From NCBI GenBank assembly GCA_019310975.1, contig JAFDDH010000017.1:1-35030 (forward strand): a DNA stretch of 35,030 nt, given 5' to 3'. The position numbers and the translations under genes were made by a program. Position 1 is the stretch's first letter. Each line of letters starts with the position of its first letter. Shown here in pieces: positions 18,516-25,957 of the stretch. Source of the DNA: Deltaproteobacteria bacterium (GTDB taxonomy: Bacteria > Myxococcota_A > UBA9160 > UBA4427). A model generated the notes under the pieces. It saw only the letters and a list, made by a program, of their open reading frames with translations, had not been told where the DNA came from and ran no database searches.

Positions 18516-19579
18516 CGCGTCGCCATCGTGATCAGCGCGGCATCGTCCTGCCCCTGGTGCTGATCATCGGGCTGCTGCTCTCGGCCTCGATCTTCACCTT
18601 CACGCGCCGCAGCCTGATCGACGGCATGATCGTAAGGAATCGCGACAAGGCGGCTGCCGCCGAGGCGCTGGCCAGCGGTGGCGTGCAGATCGCCATCGCG
18701 ATCGTATTCCAAGACCAATACTTGAAGCTGCTCGAGGCCTTCTCCGAGGGCACGAGGGCAGGTGCCAAGCTCACGGATCAATGGGCCCGGGTGGCCGACA
18801 GCCCGCTCTATGTCGGAACCGAGGGCAAGCTGACCCTGCGCATCGAGGATGCCGGTGCGCGCCTGAACCTGAATGCGCTGGTGCCAACGGGTGTCACCGA
18901 GGCAGAGGCCGCCGCCAGCGACGAGGCCGAGGAGTTCATGGTGGCCTTCATGGAGAAGATCCTGGACGAGCTCGAGCTCAAGACCGAGGAGCGGATATAC
19001 GATCCGCGCGAGATGGCGCAGAATCTGCTCGACTACATCGACGAGGACGATGTCGCGATCAACGGCCGATCCGAGGACGAGTACTACCGCAACCAGGACC
19101 CGCCCTACACGGCGGCCAATCGCCCGCTGCTCAGCGTCGAGGAGATCGCCATGATCGAGGGCTTCGACACGCAGATCGCCGACGCGATGCGGCCCTATGT
19201 GACCGTGCACCCGCTCCTGGGAGAGCAGGGCATCAATGTGAATACCGCTCCGCCGCATGTGCTCTCCGTGGTGTACTCGGGCAGCAGCGGTGACCGACAG
19301 CTCAGCGACGAGGACATCGTCCGCGACATCATGCAGGTCCGAGAGCAGGAGAAGATCGTCTGCAGCCAGACAGAGAGCGCCCCGGACATCTGTGTCGGAC
19401 TCTCCGAAGCCGGCCTGGGTTTCGGCGGTATGTACCCAGAAGTCGACCTGCCGATGGAAGCCACGGTCTTCCTGATCACCTCGGAGGCACGCTTCGGCGA
19501 TGTGGTGCGCCGCGTCGAGGCCGTGGTGGATATCAGCGAACGGGAAACGCCCCGCCTGCTATCCTGGCGGGCGCTGTGA
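18512..19579 (+). CDS. gspK: Minor pseudopilin GspK (tip protein)
   Basis: A 355-residue large minor pseudopilin that caps the pseudopilus. The short leader ends in QRG, followed by IVLPLVLIIGLLLSASIF; like other GspK proteins it lacks the +5 glutamate. The periplasmic part includes RIEDAGARLNLNAL (the conserved D-x-x-x-x-x-N-x-N motif), LLDYIDEDD, and GINVNTAPPHVL (the N-x-N-T-A motif), all diagnostic. C284 and C294 flank a short loop and could form a disulfide. I chose GTG at 18512, which overlaps the gspJ stop by 4 bp; an open frame extends upstream through gspJ but is non-homologous. Assignment is firm. Confidence 0.95.
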   Translation: MTRRHRDQRGIVLPLVLIIGLLLSASIFTFTRRSLIDGMIVRNRDKAAAAEALASGGVQIAIAIVFQDQYLKLLEAFSEGTRAGAKLTDQWARVADSPLYVGTEGKLTLRIEDAGARLNLNALVPTGVTEAEAAASDEAEEFMVAFMEKILDELELKTEERIYDPREMAQNLLDYIDEDDVAINGRSEDEYYRNQDPPYTAANRPLLSVEEIAMIEGFDTQIADAMRPYVTVHPLLGEQGINVNTAPPHVLSVVYSGSSGDRQLSDEDIVRDIMQVREQEKIVCSQTESAPDICVGLSEAGLGFGGMYPEVDLPMEATVFLITSEARFGDVVRRVEAVVDISERETPRLLSWRAL

Positions 19580-19606
19580 GGGGAGCAGAGCGGGGATGAT
19601 CCTTCC

Positions 19607-21181
19607 ATGCCGATGATGAAGAATGTGCTCGGGCTCGACGCCGGCTCCCACTCGATCAAGGCGGTGGAGCTGCGTCAGACCCTGCGCGGGCTCGAGCCGG
19701 TGCAGATGCGCGTACATCCGCGCACCGACGACGAGGCGCCGATCGGCGAAGCCATTCTCCGCTTCGTGCGCATGCACTCGATGTCCACCGAGCATGTAAT
19801 CAGCAGCCTGCCCGGCGACCGCATCACTACCCGCCGCCTCGAGTTCCCCTTCCGCGACCGCAAGAAGCTGGCCTCGGCGGTGCCCTTCGAGGTGGAGGGC
19901 GAGATCCCCTTCGACCTCGACGACGTGCTGATCGACTGGCAGCTGGTGGGCGGCGACAAGAGCCATGCCGAGGTGGCCACCATCATCGCCCGGCACAAGG
20001 ATGTCGCCGAGTGTCTGCAGGCGCTCGCCGAGGGCGGCTGCGATCCGCGCGTCCTCGAGGCCGAGGGCCTGGTGCTCGGCAACCTCGCACCGCTCTTCGA
20101 CATCATGGATACGCGGCTGCTGGTGGACATGGGCCACCGCAATACCACGTTCTGTCTGCTCCAGGACGGCCGGCCGATGGCGGCACGCACGATTCCCAGC
20201 GCCGGCCTCGCACTCACCCAGGCGATCGCCCGCGACCGCGAGGTCGACCTCCAGCGCGCCGAGCGAATCAAATGCGAGGAAGGCATCTTCGATCTCGGAT
20301 TCACGAGTGCTTCGCAGGGCGCGCTGGCCTGCGTGGACCGGGTGGCGCGCGAGGCCCTGCGCACCCTCGAGGCCAACGAGCCCATGCTGGGAGGCTCGAT
20401 GGTGGATTGCGTGGCCGGCATCACCCTGATGGGGGGCGGGGCGCGCCTGGAGCGGGTCGACGAATTCCTGGCCGAACGCACCGGGCTGCCGACCGAGCGT
20501 CTCTCGCTGCCCGAGGATCCCGAAAGGGCCGCACTCATCGCCGGCGGCGACCCCGTGCTCTTTGGCCCCGCGATTGCGCTGGCCCTGCGCGGTACCGCAC
20601 AGGCGATCACGCGCCTCGACTTCCGACGCGGCCCGTTCGCCTACCGGGCCGACCTCAGCCAGATCTTCACGCGCGAGATGCGCCCGACGGCGATCATGCT
20701 CGGCATCTGTCTTGGACTCTTTCTTGCCGGCTGGGCCACGTCCTCGGTATTGGAGGCCAGCCGGGCCGAAAAATTGGAGAAGCAGGCGGCGGCCATGTAC
20801 ACCCAGCTCTTCCCCGACCAGCCGGTCCCCGAGCGCCCGCTCTCCGCACTCAGTGGTGCCGTCCAGCAGGCGCGCGCACGCGCCGAATTCCTCGGCCTCT
20901 ATCAGGGCAACCTCTCGGCCCTCGATCTGATGACGCTGCTCTCCGAACGTGTCCCCCCGAGTCTGAAAGTGAAGTTCGAAGAGGTCGCAATCGACCGCAA
21001 GCTCGTTCGCATCAAGGTCATCGCCGAGAACTACGAGGCCATGGACACACTCGAGAACACGCTCAAGTCGGAGCCGATCTTCGCTGGGGCGGATGTCACG
21101 GGCAAGATCGCCACGCTCAAGGACGGCAGCATCAGCGCGACACTGACGATCCCGCTGGAGACCAGCGAGGAGGAAGCCTGA
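19607..21181 (+). CDS. gspL: Type II secretion protein GspL (PilM-like plus PilN-like)
   Basis: A 524-residue inner-membrane platform protein that holds GspE. The cytoplasmic part is an actin/PilM-like ASKHA fold (VLGLDAGSHSIKAVEL, later LVDMGHRNTTFCLLQDGRP and ITLMGGGARLERVDEFL). A transmembrane segment follows near residues 359-381 (IMLGICLGLFLAGWA), then a coiled coil and a periplasmic ferredoxin-like domain resembling PilN. The cytoplasmic part resembles PilM more closely than enterobacterial GspL. Start ATG 19607 has in-frame ATGs at 19613 and 19616 as alternatives. The stop shares one base with the gspM start (TGATG). Confidence 0.91.
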   Translation: MPMMKNVLGLDAGSHSIKAVELRQTLRGLEPVQMRVHPRTDDEAPIGEAILRFVRMHSMSTEHVISSLPGDRITTRRLEFPFRDRKKLASAVPFEVEGEIPFDLDDVLIDWQLVGGDKSHAEVATIIARHKDVAECLQALAEGGCDPRVLEAEGLVLGNLAPLFDIMDTRLLVDMGHRNTTFCLLQDGRPMAARTIPSAGLALTQAIARDREVDLQRAERIKCEEGIFDLGFTSASQGALACVDRVAREALRTLEANEPMLGGSMVDCVAGITLMGGGARLERVDEFLAERTGLPTERLSLPEDPERAALIAGGDPVLFGPAIALALRGTAQAITRLDFRRGPFAYRADLSQIFTREMRPTAIMLGICLGLFLAGWATSSVLEASRAEKLEKQAAAMYTQLFPDQPVPERPLSALSGAVQQARARAEFLGLYQGNLSALDLMTLLSERVPPSLKVKFEEVAIDRKLVRIKVIAENYEAMDTLENTLKSEPIFAGADVTGKIATLKDGSISATLTIPLETSEEEA

Positions 21182-21732
21182 TGGGAGAGCTGGTCGAGCG
21201 ATTGCGCATCGTCTGGGAGTCACTCGCCCCGCGCGAGCAGGCTCTCGTCGGCATCGCTGGCGGCGCCCTCGTCTTCTCTCTACTCGCCTTCGTCGTCGTG
21301 ATGCCGATCGTCGACGTGGCCGGCCGCGCGACCCAGCGTGTCGACAATGCCGAGCGGCAGATCATCGCCATGGCACGACTCTCGCGCGAGTACGCCGAGC
21401 TCGACTCTCGCCTCCGCGGCGTCGAAGAACGGATCAAGAGCCAGCGTGGCCAGCACAACATCCGCACGCTGCTCGAGAACCTGGCTCGCGAGTCCGCGGT
21501 GCGCATCAACTCGATGGAGGAGCGCCAGGCGAGCAGCAGCGACCACTATAGCGAGACCAAGGTCGAGGTATCGCTCAAGAACGTGAGCCTGAATCAGATC
21601 GTGAAATACCTCCACAAGATCGAGACCTCGCCGCAGCAGCTGTCTGTGAAGAGCCTGCGCATCAAGGGCCGCCAGGACCAGTCACAGCTGCTCGACGTCT
21701 CGTTCTCGGTCTCGTCCTTCGAGCCGGCGTAG
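21181..21732 (+). CDS. gspM: Type II secretion protein GspM (PilO-like)
   Basis: A 183-residue bitopic inner-membrane protein that pairs with GspL. A short cytoplasmic tail (RLRIVWESLAPREQALVG) precedes a transmembrane segment (about 20-42), then a coiled coil (ERQIIAMARLSREYAELDS) and a small ferredoxin-like domain (VEVSLKNVSLNQIVKYLHK). This is the GspM/PilO architecture; the opening W-x-x-L-x-P-R-E-Q is typical of GspM. Start ATG at 21181 overlaps the gspL stop by one base. A longer open reading frame continues upstream in this frame inside gspL but is a shadow. Assignment is by architecture and position. Confidence 0.93.
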   Translation: MGELVERLRIVWESLAPREQALVGIAGGALVFSLLAFVVVMPIVDVAGRATQRVDNAERQIIAMARLSREYAELDSRLRGVEERIKSQRGQHNIRTLLENLARESAVRINSMEERQASSSDHYSETKVEVSLKNVSLNQIVKYLHKIETSPQQLSVKSLRIKGRQDQSQLLDVSFSVSSFEPA

Positions 21733-21744
21733 GAGCCCTCGCAA

Positions 21745-22617
21745 TTGGCCTCGCTTCGCAGCCTCCTCGAGGGCCCGACCCCTCGTCCCCTGCTCCTCGT
21801 GGGCACGCCGATCGCCGCGCTCGTACTGATCTCTGTCTTCGTCTTCCTCGGGTTCCCCTACGACGCCTTCGCTCCTTCACTCGGCCACCGGCTCAGCGCC
21901 GCCTCGGGTGCCGACGTGCGCATTGGCGGCATCGACCCGCGGCTGACGATTGGCGGTCCCGGTATCGCGGTGCGCAACGTCATCGTATTGACGCCCGAGG
22001 GCCAGCCGATCAGCATCGACCCGCTCCGGGTGCGCGCCGCGTGGTCGACGTCGTGGCTCAGCGGGCAGCCCGCCCTCCACATCGATCTGGTCAGCGAGAT
22101 CGGCGAGGCGGAGGGCACACTGCGCTTCGGTGAACCGATGGGTTGGAGCGGCGAGCTGCAGGATCTGGATCTGGCGCGACTGCCCTTCGCGTTGCCCAGT
22201 GGGATGGAGATCAGCGGGCGGGCGGATATCGACGCGGACCTGCTGATGGCGGACGGCACGGTGACCGGCGATCTGGTCTTCGCGGCCCTCGACGGTGCCC
22301 TCAGCCACCCCAGCCTGCCCATCGAGATCGACTTCGAGCAGTTCGGCGGCGAGGTCGTGCTGGGCGGCGAGAACCTGGCCGAGATCCAGAGCATCGTGCT
22401 GAACGGCCAGACGGTTCAAGCGCGCGCGTCCGGCACCGTCGCGCAGTCTCGTCGGCCGGGACAGAACCCGCTCAACCTGATCGTGGACATCGAGGTCAAG
22501 AATCCCGGCATGGCGAATTTGATGCGAACCATGGGGGTCGACCTGGATCCCCAAGACAGAGTCAGCTTTCGGCTCGGGGGCTCGATGCAGAACCCCACGG
22601 TGGTGCCACAGAGATAG
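21745..22617 (+). CDS. gspN: Type II secretion protein GspN
   Basis: A 290-residue protein of the GspN family, an accessory component seen in some type II systems whose exact role is not settled. One N-terminal transmembrane anchor (PLLLVGTPIAALVLISVFVF, about residues 15-36) is followed by a periplasmic, beta-rich region related to AsmA-type repeats (SGADVRIGGIDPRLTIGGPG, then SGRADIDADLLMADGTVTGD). The start is TTG at 21745 with AGGAG ten bases upstream. It ends the gsp operon 12 bases after gspM. The deltaproteobacterial-type GspN keeps this AsmA-like pattern, so envelope lipid or protein contact is possible but unproven. Confidence 0.88.
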   Translation: MASLRSLLEGPTPRPLLLVGTPIAALVLISVFVFLGFPYDAFAPSLGHRLSAASGADVRIGGIDPRLTIGGPGIAVRNVIVLTPEGQPISIDPLRVRAAWSTSWLSGQPALHIDLVSEIGEAEGTLRFGEPMGWSGELQDLDLARLPFALPSGMEISGRADIDADLLMADGTVTGDLVFAALDGALSHPSLPIEIDFEQFGGEVVLGGENLAEIQSIVLNGQTVQARASGTVAQSRRPGQNPLNLIVDIEVKNPGMANLMRTMGVDLDPQDRVSFRLGGSMQNPTVVPQR

Positions 22618-22630
22618 CCACGCTCACCCC

Positions 22631-22668
22631 ACGCACCCCCACGCACCCCACTCACTACACTCACTACA
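22631..22668 (+). repeat. Short tandem duplications after gspN
   Basis: Just after the gspN stop are two back-to-back duplications: ACGCACCCC(C/A) twice (22631-22650) and CTCACTACA twice (22651-22668). They fill the 85-base gap before the next gene. No rho-independent terminator is visible, so read-through into the regulator-methyltransferase gene cannot be excluded. The C-rich, G-poor top-strand RNA could suit Rho loading; that is inference. Confidence 0.7.
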
Positions 22669-22702
22669 CGGACAAACCCGGCACGAGGCAGGAGCGCCAG
22701 AG

Positions 22703-23686
22703 ATGAGGGGCAATCGGGCCGACGAGCTCCAGCGCATCTTCAAGACGCTCTCCGACCCCACGCGGATGCGCATCCTGTGCTTGCTCGAACGCGAAGAGCT
22801 CGTTGTTCAAGAGCTGATGGAGGTGCTCGGCATGGCGCAGTCGCGTGTGTCGCGGCACCTCGCCATCCTGCGCGAGGCCGGGCTGCTCTCCGACCGCCGC
22901 GACGGCACCTACGTCTTCTACCGCTTCGTGCCGCCCGCCGAGGGCGCGTGGCGCGACGGCTGGGCGCTGGTGCACGACGGGCTCGCCGGCGACCCCACGG
23001 CCGAGCGTGACGACGCCCTGTTGCGCCAGGTCATCGAGGCCCGCAGCGCCCAGGCGCGCAACTTCTTCGACGCCGTCGGGCCCGAGTGGGACGCGCTGCG
23101 CAAGGTCTTCAATGACGATGTGCTGCGCGCCCGTGCGATCGACCGCCTGGTCACGCCCGGCCTGCGCGTCGCAGACGTCGGCACGGGCACCGGCATCCTG
23201 GCCACCGAGCTCGCGCGTCTCGGGCTCGATGTCGTGGGCATCGACCACTCGGCACGCATGCTCGAGGCGGCGCGCGGCAAGCTGGAGGCGCAGTCCTTTC
23301 CGGCCGGTGGGCGCGTCGAGCTGCGTCGCGGCGAGGCCGACCGCATCCCCCTGGACGATGCCAGCATGGACGCAGCGTTCGCCCATATGGTGCTCCACTA
23401 TGTGCCCTCGCCCGCCGATGTCGTGCGCGAGATGGCTCGCATCGTCAAGGCCGGTGGTGCGCTGGTGGTGGTCGATTTCGTGCAGCACGGCCACGAATGG
23501 ATGAAGCAGGAGCTCGGTGTGCTGTGGATGGGGTTCTCCGCGGATGACGTCTGCGGCTGGTTCGAAGCGGCCGGCCTTCCGGACGTTCAGCTCGAGGAGT
23601 CCGAGTCCGTGGCCCACGGCCGCGACCTGCCGGCGACCTTCATTGCCTCCGCACGCCTGCCCGCGCGCCGGGAGGGGCTGGCCTGA
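22703..23686 (+). CDS. ArsR-family HTH regulator fused to SAM-dependent methyltransferase
   Basis: A 327-residue two-domain protein. Residues 8-85 form an ArsR/SmtB winged helix (LSDPTRMRILCLLEREELVV, then AQSRVSRHLAILREAGLL and a wing ending DGTYVFYRF); the ELCVCDL-type metal-binding cysteines of arsenic sensors are absent. Residues about 135-245 form a class I methyltransferase with motif I VADVGTGTGILA, an acidic loop (VGIDHSARML) and motif IV/V (FAHMVLHYVPSPADV). Such fusions are known and are thought to regulate with or sense S-adenosylmethionine, sometimes beside methionine-cycle genes, but none lies here. A good ribosome site (GGCAGGAG) precedes ATG 22703. The gene is co-directional with the gsp operon and overlaps or nearly overlaps the HAD gene. 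Confidence 0.91.
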   Translation: MRGNRADELQRIFKTLSDPTRMRILCLLEREELVVQELMEVLGMAQSRVSRHLAILREAGLLSDRRDGTYVFYRFVPPAEGAWRDGWALVHDGLAGDPTAERDDALLRQVIEARSAQARNFFDAVGPEWDALRKVFNDDVLRARAIDRLVTPGLRVADVGTGTGILATELARLGLDVVGIDHSARMLEAARGKLEAQSFPAGGRVELRRGEADRIPLDDASMDAAFAHMVLHYVPSPADVVREMARIVKAGGALVVVDFVQHGHEWMKQELGVLWMGFSADDVCGWFEAAGLPDVQLEESESVAHGRDLPATFIASARLPARREGLA

Positions 23687-23724
23687 GCGAGAGAAAGGCA
23701 GGGGCCCTGGCTCGGATCCGCGCG

Positions 23725-24405
23725 GTGCTCTTCGACGTGACCGGCGTCCTGATGAGGCCCGCCGAGCCGGTCGGTCAGACCTACTCGCGGGTCGCCGCCG
23801 AGCACGGCGTCGAGCTGTCGGCCGAGCGACTCGACGACGCCTTCCCGCGCATCCTGCAGCGCATGCCAGCGCGGGTCTTCCCGGCCGAGCCAGCCGCCGA
23901 GGTGCCCGCACGGGAGCGCGCGTGGTGGCGCGAGGTCGTGCGCCAGACCTTCCAGGCGGCTCGGCCAGGCGTGCGATTCGACGACTTCGACAGCTTCTTT
24001 GCCGCGCTCTACGACGGTTTCGCACGACCGGACGCCTGGCGACTGGCGCCGGGTGCGTCCGATGCGCTGGTCGACCTGCGTGCCCTCGGGCTCGCCACGG
24101 GAGCGGTCTCGAACTTCGACCATCGTCTTCCGAATCTCCTGGAAGCCCTTGGAATCGAACCACTTCTCGATACGGTTGTGATCCCAGCAGGGTGCGGTCA
24201 CGCCAAGCCCGACAAGGCGATCTTCCAGTTCGCCCTGGACGCGTTGGGGGTCGCTCCCGGGGCGGCGATCCACGTTGGCCACGACCCGGTCGCGGACGAG
24301 GCGGGCGCGCTGGGCGCTGGCCTGCGCGTGCTTATGTGGACCCGGAGCGACAACCTCGCATCACTTCCAGCGCGCCTGCGGGCCGTCGCTACCCTCGATC
24401 CCTGA
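23725..24405 (+). CDS. HAD-superfamily hydrolase (HDHD3-like)
   Basis: A 226-residue haloacid dehalogenase-like hydrolase, probably a phosphatase of unknown substrate. Motif I is FDVTGVL: the nucleophile Asp is kept but the usual second Asp (DxD) is Thr, as in some HDHD3-like members. Motif II is GAVSNFD, motif III has the lysine in HAKPDKAIFQFAL, and motif IV is VGHDPVADEAGA. A helical cap lies between residues 15 and 95. The GTG at 23725 falls inside the first beta strand (IRAVLFDV), so translation probably begins upstream. Candidates are CTG at 23707 behind AAAGG, or CTG at 23683, which overlaps the upstream stop as CTGA. There is no ATG, GTG or TTG in between. Confidence 0.87.
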   Translation: MLFDVTGVLMRPAEPVGQTYSRVAAEHGVELSAERLDDAFPRILQRMPARVFPAEPAAEVPARERAWWREVVRQTFQAARPGVRFDDFDSFFAALYDGFARPDAWRLAPGASDALVDLRALGLATGAVSNFDHRLPNLLEALGIEPLLDTVVIPAGCGHAKPDKAIFQFALDALGVAPGAAIHVGHDPVADEAGALGAGLRVLMWTRSDNLASLPARLRAVATLDP

Positions 24406-24460
24406 AGCGGCACGGCCACCGGGGCCGAACGCCCCAGGCGGCGAGCAGGAGAGCCTTCGC

Positions 24461-25957
24461 ATGAGTGAGCGTACGAGCAAGCGCATGAGCCAGCAAGCCG
24501 TCGATCCGCCGTCCACGGCCTCCGACTCGGCGCTCGCCTTCTTCCGCGAACGCTTCGGGCTCGACGACCGCAGCCTGGAGGCCACCCTCGCGACCGCGCT
24601 CGAGCGCGCCGTCGATCACGCGGATGTCTACTTCGAGTACACGATCCAGGACTCGGTTTCCCTCGAGGAGGGGATCGTGAAGAGCGGCAGCCGGCACCTG
24701 GAGCAAGGCGTCGGCGTGCGCGCCCAGCGGGGCGAGCGCCAGGGCTACGCGCACTCCGACGAAATCAGCATCGACAGCGCACAGCTCGCGGCGGCCACGG
24801 CGCGCGCGATCTCGGATGGCAGCGGTCGGGCTGCACCGGTCGCCGTAGAGACGCGCTCGGCCGGCACCCACGACCTCTACCCGGTGCAGACGGCGCCCAC
24901 CGAAATCCCCGTCGAGCGCAAGGTCGACCTGCTGGGCGAGATCGACGCCTACGCGCGCGGCCTCGACCCGGGCGTCACGCAGGTGATGGCCAGTGTGATC
25001 TCGCAGCACCGCAACGTGCTGATCGCCGCCAGCGATGGCACGCTGGCCGGCGATGTGCAGCCACTGGTGCGCCTCAACGTGCAGGTGATCGCGGCCGACG
25101 GAGAGCGACGCGAGATCGGCTATGAAGGCATGGGAGGGCGCTACGACCTCGAACGCCTGATGGAGCCGGGTACCTGGAAGCCCCTCGTCGAGGAGGCGGT
25201 GCGCGTCGCCAAGCTCAACCTCGAGAGTGTGCCCTGCCCGGCCGGGACCATGGACGTGGTGCTCGGGCCCGGCTGGCCGGGCATCCTGCTCCACGAGGCC
25301 ATCGGCCACGGCCTCGAGGGCGACTTCAACCGCAAGAAGACATCGGCCTTCTCGGATCGCCTCGGGCAGAGGGTCGCCTCCGAGGGCGTGACGGTGGTGG
25401 ACGACGGCACCCTGCCCGAGCGCCGCGGCTCGATCAACGTTGACGACGAGGGCACGCCGACGCAGCGCAACGTACTGATCGAGAACGGCGTGCTGGTCGG
25501 CTACCTGCAGGATCGTCTGAACGCCCGGCTGATGGGCATGCAGCCCACCGGCAATGGTCGGCGGGAGAGCTACGCCCACATGCCCATGCCACGCATGACC
25601 AACACCTTCATGTTGGCCGGGGAGGACGATCCCGAGGACATCGTGCGCTCGGTGGACAACGGCCTCTTCGCCGTCTCGTTCGCCGGTGGTCAGGTGGATA
25701 TCACCAGTGGCAAATTCGTCTTCAGCGCCAGCGAGGCCTACCGGATCGAGAACGGCCGGATCGGTGCATCGGTGAAGGGCGCGACGCTGATCGGCAACGG
25801 CCCCGAGGTGCTGATGCGCGTGACGCGCATCGGCCACGACCTGGCGCTCGATCGCGGTGTCGGAACATGCGGCAAGGACGGCCAGGGCGTGCCCGTGGGT
25901 GTGGGCCTGCCAACGATCCGGATCAACGACCTCACCGTGGGAGGCACCGAGGGATGA
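24461..25957 (+). CDS. tldD: Metalloprotease subunit TldD
   Basis: A 498-residue TldD, the catalytic subunit of the TldD/TldE heterodimeric peptidase that clips unfolded or modified peptides and CcdA. The metal-binding motif HEAIGH (H278, E279, H283) lies in LLHEAIGHGLEGDFNRK. Other family signatures are LEEGIVKSGSRHLEQGVGVR and the C-terminal GTCGKDGQGVPVGVGLPTIR, which has the conserved Cys-Gly-Lys. Start ATG 24461 follows AGGAG by nine bases; the open frame extends 62 codons upstream across the HAD gene without homology, and ATG 24485 is also possible. It overlaps tldE by ATGA, matching the expected 1:1 complex. No peptide precursor gene is nearby, so housekeeping proteolysis is likely. 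Confidence 0.96.
   Translation: MSERTSKRMSQQAVDPPSTASDSALAFFRERFGLDDRSLEATLATALERAVDHADVYFEYTIQDSVSLEEGIVKSGSRHLEQGVGVRAQRGERQGYAHSDEISIDSAQLAAATARAISDGSGRAAPVAVETRSAGTHDLYPVQTAPTEIPVERKVDLLGEIDAYARGLDPGVTQVMASVISQHRNVLIAASDGTLAGDVQPLVRLNVQVIAADGERREIGYEGMGGRYDLERLMEPGTWKPLVEEAVRVAKLNLESVPCPAGTMDVVLGPGWPGILLHEAIGHGLEGDFNRKKTSAFSDRLGQRVASEGVTVVDDGTLPERRGSINVDDEGTPTQRNVLIENGVLVGYLQDRLNARLMGMQPTGNGRRESYAHMPMPRMTNTFMLAGEDDPEDIVRSVDNGLFAVSFAGGQVDITSGKFVFSASEAYRIENGRIGASVKGATLIGNGPEVLMRVTRIGHDLALDRGVGTCGKDGQGVPVGVGLPTIRINDLTVGGTEG

Noticed and set aside
19559-21223. Long antisense frame opposite gspL (554 codons)
   Set aside because: Low-complexity His/Arg/Ala/Gly composition and no recognisable domain; gspL on the plus strand is strongly supported.
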